From Martelella radicis (lineage in GTDB: Bacteria > Pseudomonadota > Alphaproteobacteria > Rhizobiales > Rhizobiaceae), in assembly GCF_014196625.1 (NCBI RefSeq), contig NZ_JACIDZ010000004.1:1-64000 (forward strand): DNA of 64,000 nucleotides, given 5' to 3'. The notes beneath the pieces were generated by a model. That model was not told where the DNA came from. It saw nothing but the letters and a program-made list of their open reading frames with translations, and made no database searches. Below, in pieces: positions 35,607-44,490 of this stretch. Every line of letters starts with the position of its first letter. Position 1 is the first letter of the stretch. A program made the position numbers and the translations under genes.

Positions 35607-36173
35607 ATGAGCTATGCGCTGATTACGCCGGCAGCCGAGGAACCGGTGACGCTTGACGAGGCCAAGGCGTTTCTGCGCCTCGACAGCAGCGACGAGGATG
35701 CGCTTGTCGGCGATCTGATCACCACGGCGCGGGACTATCTGGAGATGGTGACCGGGCTTTCGCTTGTGACTCAGGAATGGCGGCTTTACCGCGATGACTG
35801 GCCGACAAGCGGCATGGTGTCTCTGGCCCATGGCCCGGTCACCGCAGTCGGAGCCGTGACGCTTTATGACGGCGAGGGCGCTGCTTCGGCGGTGTCTCTC
35901 GATCGCGCACGCCTTGATGGCCGGGCGCGGCCGGCGCGCTTCTATCTGCCAGATCTCGCGGGCCGGAAGACGGGGCTCAACGGCATCGAGGTCGATTTCA
36001 CGGCCGGTTTTGGTCCTGCGGCCGATGTGCCGGATGTCGCCAGGCAGGCGATCCTTCGCCACGTCGCCCATATGTTTGCCTTTCGCGGCGTCGTTGCCGC
36101 CGATCAGCAGCCCGCCGGCGCGCCGGATGGCTATGATCGGCTGATCGCGCCGCTGAAGGCCTGGAGGCTGTGA
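35607..36173 (+). CDS. GTA head-tail connector protein (g6)
   Basis: A 188-aa protein. Its N-terminus, EEPVTLDEAKAFLRLDSSDEDALVGDLITTARDYLE, matches phage gp6-like head-tail connectors (DnaT-like/phiE125 gp8 families). The remaining part includes LYRDDWPTSGMVSLAHGPVTAVGAVTLYDGEG and ILRHVAHMF. It should sit on the portal and form the head-tail joint. It ends in a TGATG overlap with the next gene. Confidence 0.88.
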   Translation: MSYALITPAAEEPVTLDEAKAFLRLDSSDEDALVGDLITTARDYLEMVTGLSLVTQEWRLYRDDWPTSGMVSLAHGPVTAVGAVTLYDGEGAASAVSLDRARLDGRARPARFYLPDLAGRKTGLNGIEVDFTAGFGPAADVPDVARQAILRHVAHMFAFRGVVAADQQPAGAPDGYDRLIAPLKAWRL

Positions 36174-36502
36174 TGCTGACGCTCGATCCCGGCGCCTTTT
36201 CCGCCCGCCTCGACCTGATGACGCCGGTGGCGGCGCCGGACGGGCAGGGCGGCGCAACCATGACATACACGCTGCTTGCCAGGGCCTGGGCCCGGATAGA
36301 GCCGGTTTCCATCGGTGCCAGCGAGGAGGCCAATGGCGAAACCTTCCACGTGACGCACGAAATCTGGTTGCGGGCACGGGATGATCTGGAATCCGGCATG
36401 CGGCTTCAGCGCGGCGCGCGGGTCTTCAGGCTTGCCGGGTTTCGTGATCCCGACGAGACGGGCCGCTACACGGTCTGCCGCTGCGAGGAGGTGCTGACAT
36501 GA
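36173..36502 (+). CDS. GTA head-tail adaptor/closure protein (g7)
   Basis: Start set at the ATG giving MLTLDPGAFSARLDLM, overlapping the previous stop (TGATG) with GGAGG upstream. The 109-aa protein has the head-closure family pattern: FSARLDLMTPVAAPDGQGGATMTYTLLARAWARIEPVS. It is a small all-beta joining protein between head and tail. Its stop overlaps the next start (ATGA). Confidence 0.88.
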   Translation: MLTLDPGAFSARLDLMTPVAAPDGQGGATMTYTLLARAWARIEPVSIGASEEANGETFHVTHEIWLRARDDLESGMRLQRGARVFRLAGFRDPDETGRYTVCRCEEVLT

Positions 36503-36906
36503 TCTCGGCGGAGAACGCGCTTCTGACAGCGATCCACGCAAGGCTTTCCGGCGATGCGGAGTTGACGGCGCTGGTAGGACCCGATGCGATATTCGATCGC
36601 CTGCTGAGCCGGCCGCGCCTGCCGGCGATCGTGTTCGGCGAATGCGAGACCCGTGACAATTCGACGGCGACGGAGAGCGGAGCGGAACATTTCCTGTCCC
36701 TGGAGGTCTGGTCGGAGGCCCATGGTCGCAAGGCGGTTCAGACGATCGAGGCGCGGGTAAAATCGCTCCTCGATGACGCCGATCTTGCCGTCTCAGGCTT
36801 TGTCCTCGTCAACCTGCGGCATCGCTCCTCCAGGATCCGGCGGGTGACGCGGACAGGCTATTTCCTCGCCGAAATGCGGTTCCGCGCCGTAACCGAGCCT
36901 GCCTGA
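36499..36906 (+). CDS. GTA tail terminator/completion protein (g8, DUF3168)
   Basis: A 135-aa DUF3168 protein: SAENALLTAIHARLSGDAELTALVG at the start and HFLSLEVWSEAHGRKAVQTIEARVKSLLDD in the middle, as expected for phage tail terminator-like proteins that cap the tail tube. It overlaps g7 by 4 nt and is 36 bp before the major tail protein. Confidence 0.88.
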   Translation: MISAENALLTAIHARLSGDAELTALVGPDAIFDRLLSRPRLPAIVFGECETRDNSTATESGAEHFLSLEVWSEAHGRKAVQTIEARVKSLLDDADLAVSGFVLVNLRHRSSRIRRVTRTGYFLAEMRFRAVTEPA

Positions 36907-36942
36907 GCGCGGCTCTTTCCAACAAACCGAACGGAGTGTGTG

Positions 36943-37353
36943 ATGACAGCCCAGAAGGCCAAGGACCTGCTGCTGAAACTGCATAATGGAAGTGGTTTTG
37001 AAACGGTCGCCGGTCTGAGGACCAAGACGCTGAGCTTCAATGCCGAGACGGTGGACATCACCGATTCCGAAAGCGCGGGACGCTGGCGCGAGCTTCTCGG
37101 CGGAGCCGGCATTCAGCGCGCCTCGATGACGGCAAGCGGCATTTTCAAGGATGCAGCCTCTGATGAGACGGTGCGCGCGGCGTTTTTCGCCGGCGCGCTG
37201 GTGAGCGCTGAAATCATCATTCCCGGCTTTGGGACGATTGCCGGCCCCTTCCAGTTCACCTCCCTCGAATATTCCGGCCAGCACAATGGCGAACTTCAGT
37301 TCCAGATAGCAATGGAATCGGGCGGTGCGCTCAGCTTCGGGGGCAGCGCATGA
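36943..37353 (+). CDS. GTA major tail protein (g9, TP901-1 family)
   Basis: A 136-aa tail-tube protein. Typical parts are KLHNGSGFETVAGLRTKTLSFNAETVDITDSESAGRWRELL and the strand-rich EIIIPGFGTIAGPFQFTSLEYSG. It is short compared with phage lambda V, as in RcGTA. GGAG precedes the ATG; a GTG just upstream is also in frame. Its stop overlaps the next start. Confidence 0.92.
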   Translation: MTAQKAKDLLLKLHNGSGFETVAGLRTKTLSFNAETVDITDSESAGRWRELLGGAGIQRASMTASGIFKDAASDETVRAAFFAGALVSAEIIIPGFGTIAGPFQFTSLEYSGQHNGELQFQIAMESGGALSFGGSA

Positions 37354-37730
37354 GGCGGGGACAAACGGGCGGCCGCGCCAACCGCTATCGCGGCGAGGTG
37401 GAGGCGACAATCGACGGCGAGCGCCGCATCCTTTGCCTGACGCTCGGCGCGCTGGCGGAACTGGAGACGGCCTTTTCGGCCGATGGCCTCGGGGACCTTG
37501 GCAAACGGCTCGGAGCCGGCCGGCTGAGTGCGGCCGACCTGATCGCCATCATCGGCGCGGGGCTGCGCGGCGGCGGCAACGCCATCGACGACGACGAGGT
37601 GGCCGCGATGAGTATCGAAGGGGGCGTTGCCGCCTATGCGAGACTGGTCGGCGAGTTGCTGACCGTGACCTTTTCGGGAGGGCAGGCCGAGCATCCGGCA
37701 ACGGATGCGGTGCGGCCGGACCCTTCCTAG
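37350..37730 (+). CDS. GTA tail assembly chaperone-like protein (g10)
   Basis: A 126-aa protein of the GTA tail-assembly (GTA_TIM/TAC) type: NRYRGEVEATIDGERRILCLTLGALAELETAF, then LIAIIGAGLRGGGNAIDDDEV. It takes the place of RcGTA g10. In lambda the equivalent gene G is partly read through into T by -1 frameshifting. Here the downstream frame lies in the -1 phase and has no start codon, so the same may happen. Confidence 0.85.
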   Translation: MRRGQTGGRANRYRGEVEATIDGERRILCLTLGALAELETAFSADGLGDLGKRLGAGRLSAADLIAIIGAGLRGGGNAIDDDEVAAMSIEGGVAAYARLVGELLTVTFSGGQAEHPATDAVRPDPS

Positions 37731-37966
37731 CCGCAGCGGCAGGCCCTGAGCCTCCCGGCGCCGAGCCTTTCCCCTGGCGTTCGGCGCTGCATACGGGGCT
37801 TTGCCTGCTGCGGCTCAAACCTGAGGACTTCTGGTCGCTCTCGCCGGTCGAGTTCGCGGCGATGACCGGCGCCTTTGCGCCGTTCGCGCTCTTTCCGTCC
37901 CGGGCGAGCCTGGAAGAGTTGATGAAGCGATATCCCGACGAAGCGAGGAAGGACGATGGAAACTGA
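37730..37966 (+). CDS. GTA tail assembly chaperone g10.1 frame (no start codon)
   Basis: This frame codes for a clear relative of the TIGR02216/rcc01693 tail-chaperone family: EPFPWRSALHTGLCLLRLKPEDFWSLSPVEFAAMTGAF and LEELMKRYPDEARKDD. It is in the -1 frame relative to g10, is open well upstream and has no ATG, GTG or TTG between the end of g10 and the conserved part. Likely it is made as a g10 -1 frameshift fusion; slippery-like GGGAGGG lies at 37676-37682 but is imperfect. An unusual start codon is the alternative. Its stop overlaps the tape measure gene. The 5' boundary given is nominal. Confidence 0.7.
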   Translation, partial: AAAAGPEPPGAEPFPWRSALHTGLCLLRLKPEDFWSLSPVEFAAMTGAFAPFALFPSRASLEELMKRYPDEARKDDGN

Positions 37967-38540
37967 CACGGGCGACAACTACGCCGAAGCGGTGAACGGG
38001 GCAAGCGCGCTCCACGATGTGCTCGTCGATCTCGAGACCCAGTCCGACCGGTTCTCGCAGGCGATCACCGGCGCGCTGAAGGATGCGACGCTTTCCGGAA
38101 AGGGGCTGCAAACCGTGCTGGGCGATCTTGGCCGACGACTTTCCGAACTAGCACTCAACTCTGCCCTGAAACCGCTCGAGAACGCGATCTCCGGGCAGAT
38201 CGGCAGTCTCTCCGACGGGCTCGTCCAGGTCTTCGCCCATGCCAAGGGCGGCGTGCCCGGCCGGATCACGCCGTTTGCCGATGGCGGGGTCGTTTCGCGT
38301 CCCACCTATTTTCCGATGGCCGGCGGCCTCGGGCTGATGGGCGAGGCGGGGGCCGAGGCGATCCTGCCGCTGAAGCGCGGGCCGGATGGCTCCCTCGGCG
38401 TTTCGGCATCGGGCCGCGGCGGCGGGGCGCAGATCGTGTTCAATGTTACGGCACAGGACGCGACAAGCTTTCAGAAGAGCCAGGGACAGATCTCGGCGAT
38501 GCTGGCAAGGGCGGTGCGTTCCGGCCAGCGCAATATTTGA
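37956..38540 (+). CDS. GTA tail tape measure protein (g11, short)
   Basis: A 194-aa protein resembling the short RcGTA tape measure (about 220 aa): QSDRFSQAITGALKDATLSGKGLQTVLGDLGRRLSELALNSALKPLENAI, then glycine-rich AKGGVPGRITPFADGGVVSRPTYFPMAGGLGLMGEAGAEAI. In tailed phages the length of this protein sets tail length, so a short tail is expected. The first 20 residues overlap the end of the g10.1 frame. Confidence 0.88.
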   Translation: METDTGDNYAEAVNGASALHDVLVDLETQSDRFSQAITGALKDATLSGKGLQTVLGDLGRRLSELALNSALKPLENAISGQIGSLSDGLVQVFAHAKGGVPGRITPFADGGVVSRPTYFPMAGGLGLMGEAGAEAILPLKRGPDGSLGVSASGRGGGAQIVFNVTAQDATSFQKSQGQISAMLARAVRSGQRNI

Positions 38541-38549
38541 GGAAGATCG

Positions 38550-39191
38550 ATGAGCGCGAGCTTTCACGAGGTGCGCTTTCCGTTGCGGCTGTCGCTTTCC
38601 GTCAGCGGCGGCCCGGTTCGGCGCACGGATATCGTCAGCCTGTCCAACGGACGGGAGAACCGCAATCAGCGTTGGCGCAATTCCAGGCGGTCTTATGACG
38701 CTGGCTCGGCGCTGCGCTCGGTGGCCGACCTTTATGAACTGATGGCCTTTTTCGAGGCGCGCGGCGGTCAGCTCCATGGGTTCCGGTTCCGGGATCCCGT
38801 TGATTTCAAGTCGTGCGGGCCCTTGGCGGATCCCGGCCCAACGGACCAGCGGATCGGTGGTGGCGACGGGGCAACGGCCGCTTTCCAGTTGATCAAGTCC
38901 TATGGCGATGTCGCGGCCTCTTTCGTGAGAACGATTGAGAAGCCCGTCGCCGGAAGCGTGCGGGTTTCGGTTGACGGGATCGAAGTACCGGAAACCGACT
39001 TCTCGGTTGATACGACGACCGGAATCCTTGTCTTTGCACCCGGTGCGGAGCCTGTCCCCGGAGCCGAGATTTTCGCCGGCTTTCTGTTCGACGTACCGGT
39101 CCGCTTTGATATCGACCGGATCGACATCAACATGAAAGCCTTCAATGCAGGAAGCGTGCCGTCGGTGCCGCTTACGGAGATCATGCCATGA
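38550..39191 (+). CDS. GTA distal tail protein (g12, DUF2460)
   Basis: A 213-aa DUF2460 protein: FHEVRFPLRLSLSVSGGPVRRTDIVSLSNGRENRNQRW and the KSYGDVAASFVRTIEKPVAGSVRVSVDGIE region match the family (TIGR02217). It is the distal-tail (hub) protein of RcGTA. GAGGAAG precedes the ATG. Its stop overlaps the g13 start. Confidence 0.9.
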   Translation: MSASFHEVRFPLRLSLSVSGGPVRRTDIVSLSNGRENRNQRWRNSRRSYDAGSALRSVADLYELMAFFEARGGQLHGFRFRDPVDFKSCGPLADPGPTDQRIGGGDGATAAFQLIKSYGDVAASFVRTIEKPVAGSVRVSVDGIEVPETDFSVDTTTGILVFAPGAEPVPGAEIFAGFLFDVPVRFDIDRIDINMKAFNAGSVPSVPLTEIMP

Positions 39192-40078
39192 GAACGTTGG
39201 ATGCCGGGTTGGAGGCGCATCTGAGAGAAGACGCGACGACCATCTGTCATTGCTGGAGGTTGACGTTGAAAAACGGGACCGTTCTCGGCTTTACCGAACA
39301 TGATCAGGATCTGTTCTTCGCCGCGACCTTGTTTCTGGCCGCAAGCGGCTTCTTCTCCTCCGGTTTCGAGGCGGAGGAGGGCTTGGCCGCAAGCACGAAC
39401 GAGGTTGTCGGCGGCTTTTCGCATGATGCCATTTCCGAAGACGCGCTGGCGGCGGGCGAGTATGATCGAGCCCGCGTTGAGGTGTTTCTCGTCAACTGGC
39501 GCTCGCCCGAGCAACACCAGCTTCTGCAGGTCTACGAGGTTGGCGAGGTCTCGCGCGAGGGCGGGGGATTCGCCGCCGAGTTGCGCTCGGTCACGCATCG
39601 GCTATCGCGTCCGCAGGGCCGGAGCTTCACGCGACGCTGCGATGCCATTTTCGGCGATGCCGCCTGCGGTTTCGACCCGCACACCTCCGGTTTCTTTGCC
39701 ACCGGAACGATAATTTCCGTCGAAAGCGATACCCGGCTTCTGGTTGCCGGCGTGGACGGTTTCGGCGACGGTTTTCTTTCTCAGGGCGTGTTGCGGTTCG
39801 AAAGCGGCAATCTTGCCGGCCTCAGCTTCGACATCGAGGCAAATGCGGTGGCCGAAGGCGGCGTGCGCATCGACCTTTGGCTGCCGCTGGAGCGCCTGCC
39901 CGAAGCCGGCGACCAGTTTCTGCTGACGGCCGGTTGTGACAAGGCCTTCTCCACTTGCCGGACAAAGTTCAGCAACCACCTCAACTTTCGCGGCTTCCCG
40001 CATGTGCCCGGCGCCGACTTCGCCTATTCCTATGTCGATGGCGAGAGCGTGCATGACGGCACTCCGCTCTTCAAATGA
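39188..40078 (+). CDS. GTA tail hub protein (g13, DUF2163)
   Basis: A 296-aa DUF2163/phage_BR0599 protein: CHCWRLTLKNGTVLGFTEHDQDLFF at the start, SGFEAEEGLAASTNEVVGGFSHDAISEDALAAGEYDRARVEVFLVNW in the middle, and a cysteine-bearing C-terminal CDKAFSTCRTKFSNHLNFRGFPHVPG, where hub proteins of this group can bind an iron-sulfur cluster. It overlaps g12 and g14. Confidence 0.9.
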   Translation: MRTLDAGLEAHLREDATTICHCWRLTLKNGTVLGFTEHDQDLFFAATLFLAASGFFSSGFEAEEGLAASTNEVVGGFSHDAISEDALAAGEYDRARVEVFLVNWRSPEQHQLLQVYEVGEVSREGGGFAAELRSVTHRLSRPQGRSFTRRCDAIFGDAACGFDPHTSGFFATGTIISVESDTRLLVAGVDGFGDGFLSQGVLRFESGNLAGLSFDIEANAVAEGGVRIDLWLPLERLPEAGDQFLLTAGCDKAFSTCRTKFSNHLNFRGFPHVPGADFAYSYVDGESVHDGTPLFK

Positions 40079-40533
40079 ACACGATGGGAGCGCGGGCGGT
40101 CGCCGTGGCCGAGACGTGGATCGGCACGCCCTATCGACATCAGGCCGCCAGGCGCGGCGTTGGCTGTGACTGCCTCGGGCTCATCCGCGGCGTTTGGGAT
40201 GCGCTCTACGGCGAGCTGCCGGGAGCGGATATCGACTATGCCCCTGACTGGGCCGAACGCAGCGGCCAGGAGCGTCTGCTCGATGCGGCGATGCTTTTTT
40301 GCGGCGAGCCGCTCGCACAGAACGAGATGGCGCCCGGCGACATTCTGCTGTTCCGCTGGCGGCCGCAGTTTGCGGCCAAGCACGCCGGAATCCTTAGCGG
40401 ACCTGACCAGTTCATCCATGCCTACGAGCAGGCGGGCGTTACCCGTTCCTCGCTGGTTCCCGGATGGCGCCGCCGGATAGCCGGCGTCTTCCGCTTTCCC
40501 GACGACAAGCCTGTGCTTCTCCAGGCGGGATGA
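40075..40533 (+). CDS. GTA NlpC/P60-family peptidase (g14)
   Basis: A 152-aa NlpC/P60 protein. The catalytic Cys is in VGCDCLGLIRGVW (~residue 34) and the catalytic His in AAKHAGILSGPDQFIHAY. RcGTA g14 is a tail-tip peptidase thought to digest peptidoglycan during delivery. The ATG overlaps the g13 stop. An 86-bp gap to g15 holds no gene. Confidence 0.9.
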   Translation: MNTMGARAVAVAETWIGTPYRHQAARRGVGCDCLGLIRGVWDALYGELPGADIDYAPDWAERSGQERLLDAAMLFCGEPLAQNEMAPGDILLFRWRPQFAAKHAGILSGPDQFIHAYEQAGVTRSSLVPGWRRRIAGVFRFPDDKPVLLQAG

Positions 40534-40619
40534 ACCGCCTTCCTTTACGTCTTCAACAACGAAGCGGCCAACCGCAACGCTGCGGGGCGGCTCGATTGCA
40601 TATTTCTTGAGGTCTCGCG

Positions 40620-43600
40620 ATGGCGACAATCGTTTTTCAGGCGGCGGGCGCTGCTATCGGCAGCGTTCTCGGACCGTTCGGCGCCGTTGCCGGACGGGCG
40701 CTTGGCGCACTTGCCGGTGCAGCCGTCGATGGATCGGTCTTTTCCGGAGGACGCAGGACGAGCGGCAGCCATTTGCCGACAGCGCGGGTGGGCGGTGTCG
40801 AGGAAGGCGCTGCAATACCGCGCGTCTACGGTGCCTCACGCGTGGGCGGCACGCTCATCTGGGCCACGCGTTTCGAGGAAGAGGTGCTCGAGGAGCGCAC
40901 GGGCGGCAAGGCGTCCGGCTCGGCGGTCGAAAGTTTTGCCTATTACGGCAATTTCGCCTTCGGGATCTGCGAGGGACCCGTCGCCGGGATCCGGCGAGTA
41001 TGGGCGGACGGGCGCGAACTGGACCTCACCAATCTCGAAATGCGTTTTTATCCAGGTGATGACAGCCAGTTGCCTGATCCGCTTATCGAGGCAAAGCAGG
41101 GAACCGGCAATGCTCCCGCCTATCGCGGACTGAGCTATGTCGTGTTTGAACGCCTGCCGCTCGACATGTTTGGCAACCGCATACCGGTGCTCCAGTTCGA
41201 GGTGCTGAAGCCGACCGGAGCGCTCGAAAGCCAGATCAGGGCGATCGCGATCATTCCCGGAGCGACCGAGCACGGGCTTTGCCCGTTTCCGGTGACAGAA
41301 TCGCTCGGCAGCGGGAGGCAGCGGGTGATGAACCGCAATACGCTGACCCACGCGACGGACTGGGAGGCGTCCATCGATGAGTTGATGGCGCTCTGCCCCA
41401 ATCTGGAGCGCGTGGCGCTCGTTGTTGCCTGGTTCGGTTCCGATCTGAGGGCCGGGGCGTGCAGCATTCTTCCCGGCGTGGAGACCGCGTTTCGTGCGGA
41501 GGAAAGCGTGCCCTGGCGCGTTTCCGGGCTGGCGCGTGATGAGGCCCATGTGGTGAGTGTGCATGAAGGCGGCCCGGCCTATGGCGGCACGCCCAATGAC
41601 GCCGGTCTGATGGCTGCGATCGCCGACCTGAAGGGGCGCGGCCTTAAGGTCTTTCTCTATCCCTTCATCATGATGGACGTGCCGGCCGCCAACGGTCTGC
41701 CCGACCCCTATGGCGGTGCCGAACAGGCGGTCTATCCCTGGCGCGGGCGTATCACCTGTTTTCCGGCCAGCGGAGAGCCGGGGACGAGCGACAGAACCGC
41801 AGCCGCTCGGGCGCAGATCGAGGCGTTCCTGGGTACCGCCGAGCCGCACCACTTCAGCGCGAGCGATGCAGGCGTCGACTTTGCGGGAACCGATTCCGGT
41901 TACCGCCGTCTCATCCTGCATTATGCGCATCTGGCCGCTGCTGCGGGAGGCGTCGACGGCTTTATCGTCGGTTCGGAACTGAGGGGACTTACCTCGATCC
42001 GCGACCACAACGACGCCTTTCCCTTTGTCGAAGGGCTGATCGAGCTCGCCGGCGATGTTCGCGGCATTCTCGGACCGGAGACGGCGCTTACCTATGGCGC
42101 GGACTGGAGCGAGTATTTCGGTTACCATCCGCAAGACGGAAGCGGTGATGTCTATTTCAACCTCGATGCGCTTTGGGCGAGCCCGGACATCACGGCCGTC
42201 GGCATCGACAACTACATGCCGCTATCGGATTGGCGCGACGAAGATCTGGCCATGGAGAGCCCGGATAACTTCAGGAGCGCGACCGATCCGGCAGGTCTTG
42301 AGGGGCAATTGGCGGCTGGCGAGGGCTTTGACTGGTATTACGCCAATCCGACCGCGCGCGCCGCGCGAGAGCGTACGCAGATCACGGACGGGCTTTCCGG
42401 CAAGAACTGGGTCTATCGCTTCAAGGATATCGAGGGTTGGTGGTCGAACGCGCATCATGACCGGATCGGCGGCAGCGAAGTTCCAACGCCCTCCGCCTGG
42501 GTTCCGATGGCCAAGCCGATCTGGTTCACCGAACTTGGCTGTCCCGCCGTGGACAAGGGAAGCTGCCAGCCGAATGTCTTTGCCGATCCGAAATCGGCGG
42601 AATCGACATTTCCTTATTTCTCCAACCGCAGCCGATCCGACGATGAACAGCGCCGTTTCCTGGAAACGCATCTTTCCTTCTGGGCGGGGGAACAGGCTCC
42701 TCCCGGCATGGTCGATCCCGACCACATTTTCCTGTGGTGCTGGGATATCCGGCCCTATCCGGCCTTTCCGCAGAACGGTGCATTGTGGAGCGATGGCGCC
42801 AACTGGGCGACAGGGCACTGGCTGAACGGCCGATTGGGAGCGGCGACGCTTGCCGGCACGGTGCGAGCGCTTCTCGCCGATCACGGTTTTCATGCCTGTG
42901 ACGTGAGCCTCCTGAGCGGTGATCTGACAGGCTACCAGCAAGCCGAGACCGATGCCGCGCGTGATCTGATCGAGCCGCTGCTCTCGCTTTATTCCGCCGA
43001 CTGTCTCGAAACAGCGGGTGGACTGATTTTCCGGTCTCGTCAGCGCGCCAGCCTGCCGTCGCGGTTGATCGACAGCGTTGCCGAGCGCGGCGAGAACACC
43101 GGCTTGTGGCGGGAAACGCGGCTTCACGACAGCGATTTCGCCGGGCAAACGGTCATAACCTATCTTGATCCGACCACTGATTACGAGCAGGCAAGCGCCC
43201 GGTCGAGCCGGGCGATCGCTGCGAATGACAGGGTGCTTCGCTTCGGATTGCCAACGGTGCTTTCCGAGACGACGGCTCTGGAGAGAGCATCCGCTTTGCT
43301 GCGCGAAAGCCGGGTTGGTTTGCGGAATCTGCAGCTTGAACTCTCTCCGCAGGAGCGCGGCCTGGAGATCGGCGATATCTTCGAACTGCGGGATGGCCCG
43401 GCCGGTCGCTTCATGGTGACGCGGCTTGAGGTCGCTGAAACGATAAGGGTTGAGGCGCGCTCTTTTTCGTCATCGGCCGGCAATCCGGCTTTGCCGGCAG
43501 AAAGGACGCGCCTGGTGCGCGACGCAGCCTCGGACGGTTTTGCGCCGCGTGTCGTCTTTCTGGACCTTGCTCGCGACCGTTCCGGTCCGGCCGAGAGCTT

Positions 43601-44474
43601 TGCTCGCGTTGGCGTGTTCGCGCGGCCGTGGCGGCGTTCGTTCCTTGCCTCATCTTCAACGCAAGAGGGGTACCTGCCAGGTGTGGTCATCGATCGCCCG
43701 GCCTCAACGGCAAGGCTTGCCGCACCGCTTCTTCCGGGCAAGAGCGGGCGGGTCGACTTTACCCGCGAGCTTGTTGTCGATCTCGACTTTGGCGGGCTTT
43801 CCTCGGCAACGAGAACGGCAGTTCTGAACGGAGAAAACCGGATTGCCGTTGAAGCCGACAATGGCGTGTTCGAGGTCATCGGCTTTCTGGAGGCCTCCGA
43901 GATATCGCCAGGGCGCTGGCGGCTTGGAGGTCTGTTGCGCGGCCTCCATGGCACCGAGGACGCGATGCTGGCGGGAGCGGGTTCTGGAAATGATGCCGTC
44001 ATAGTGAATGCATCCGTGGTGCCGATCGGCCTCAGCGAGCGGCATACGGGCCTGATGCGCAATTACCTGGTCGAAACCGCGCATGGACAGGTCGATCCGC
44101 ACGCGCCCTACCAGTTTGCAGGCGGCTTGCGCGCCGAGACGCCACTGTCGCCGGTTCATCTGCGTGCGCGTCGCCTCGCGTCCGGCGACATTCTTCTCAA
44201 TTGGGTGCGGCGTTCCCGGCTTGATGCCGACGACTGGAGCGCGGCTGACATACCGCTTGACGAGGAAATCGAGGCCTATCGGGTCGAGATCCTTTCAGGC
44301 GAAGTGCTGGTGCGCAGCAGCGAGACGACGGCTCCAGAATGGCTCTATGCGCATGCGGACCAGATTGCAGATTTCGGCAGTCTTGTTGAACACCTTTCGG
44401 TTCGACTTCGTCAGATGGGCCGAAAGGTGCCTCTGGGCACGCCTCTTGAGCAGCAGATTACACTCACTGTCTGA
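40620..44474 (+). CDS. GTA large tail-tip/host-specificity protein (g15, TIM barrel)
   Basis: A 1284-aa protein, close in length to RcGTA g15 (~1300 aa). It has an N-terminal glycine-rich membrane-like segment (AGAAIGSVLGPFGAVAGRALGALAG), then the GTA TIM-barrel-like domain (about 440-760) with FIVGSELRGLTSIRDH, YGADWSEYFGYHPQDGSGDVYFNLDALWASPDITAVGIDNY and IWFTELGCPAVDKG, then tail beta-domains with LRGLHGTEDAMLAG. It is the tip/baseplate protein that contacts the recipient. GAGG lies 7 bp upstream. Confidence 0.93.
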   Translation: MATIVFQAAGAAIGSVLGPFGAVAGRALGALAGAAVDGSVFSGGRRTSGSHLPTARVGGVEEGAAIPRVYGASRVGGTLIWATRFEEEVLEERTGGKASGSAVESFAYYGNFAFGICEGPVAGIRRVWADGRELDLTNLEMRFYPGDDSQLPDPLIEAKQGTGNAPAYRGLSYVVFERLPLDMFGNRIPVLQFEVLKPTGALESQIRAIAIIPGATEHGLCPFPVTESLGSGRQRVMNRNTLTHATDWEASIDELMALCPNLERVALVVAWFGSDLRAGACSILPGVETAFRAEESVPWRVSGLARDEAHVVSVHEGGPAYGGTPNDAGLMAAIADLKGRGLKVFLYPFIMMDVPAANGLPDPYGGAEQAVYPWRGRITCFPASGEPGTSDRTAAARAQIEAFLGTAEPHHFSASDAGVDFAGTDSGYRRLILHYAHLAAAAGGVDGFIVGSELRGLTSIRDHNDAFPFVEGLIELAGDVRGILGPETALTYGADWSEYFGYHPQDGSGDVYFNLDALWASPDITAVGIDNYMPLSDWRDEDLAMESPDNFRSATDPAGLEGQLAAGEGFDWYYANPTARAARERTQITDGLSGKNWVYRFKDIEGWWSNAHHDRIGGSEVPTPSAWVPMAKPIWFTELGCPAVDKGSCQPNVFADPKSAESTFPYFSNRSRSDDEQRRFLETHLSFWAGEQAPPGMVDPDHIFLWCWDIRPYPAFPQNGALWSDGANWATGHWLNGRLGAATLAGTVRALLADHGFHACDVSLLSGDLTGYQQAETDAARDLIEPLLSLYSADCLETAGGLIFRSRQRASLPSRLIDSVAERGENTGLWRETRLHDSDFAGQTVITYLDPTTDYEQASARSSRAIAANDRVLRFGLPTVLSETTALERASALLRESRVGLRNLQLELSPQERGLEIGDIFELRDGPAGRFMVTRLEVAETIRVEARSFSSSAGNPALPAERTRLVRDAASDGFAPRVVFLDLARDRSGPAESFARVGVFARPWRRSFLASSSTQEGYLPGVVIDRPASTARLAAPLLPGKSGRVDFTRELVVDLDFGGLSSATRTAVLNGENRIAVEADNGVFEVIGFLEASEISPGRWRLGGLLRGLHGTEDAMLAGAGSGNDAVIVNASVVPIGLSERHTGLMRNYLVETAHGQVDPHAPYQFAGGLRAETPLSPVHLRARRLASGDILLNWVRRSRLDADDWSAADIPLDEEIEAYRVEILSGEVLVRSSETTAPEWLYAHADQIADFGSLVEHLSVRLRQMGRKVPLGTPLEQQITLTV

Positions 44475-44490
44475 ACAGAAAGGAACAGGC

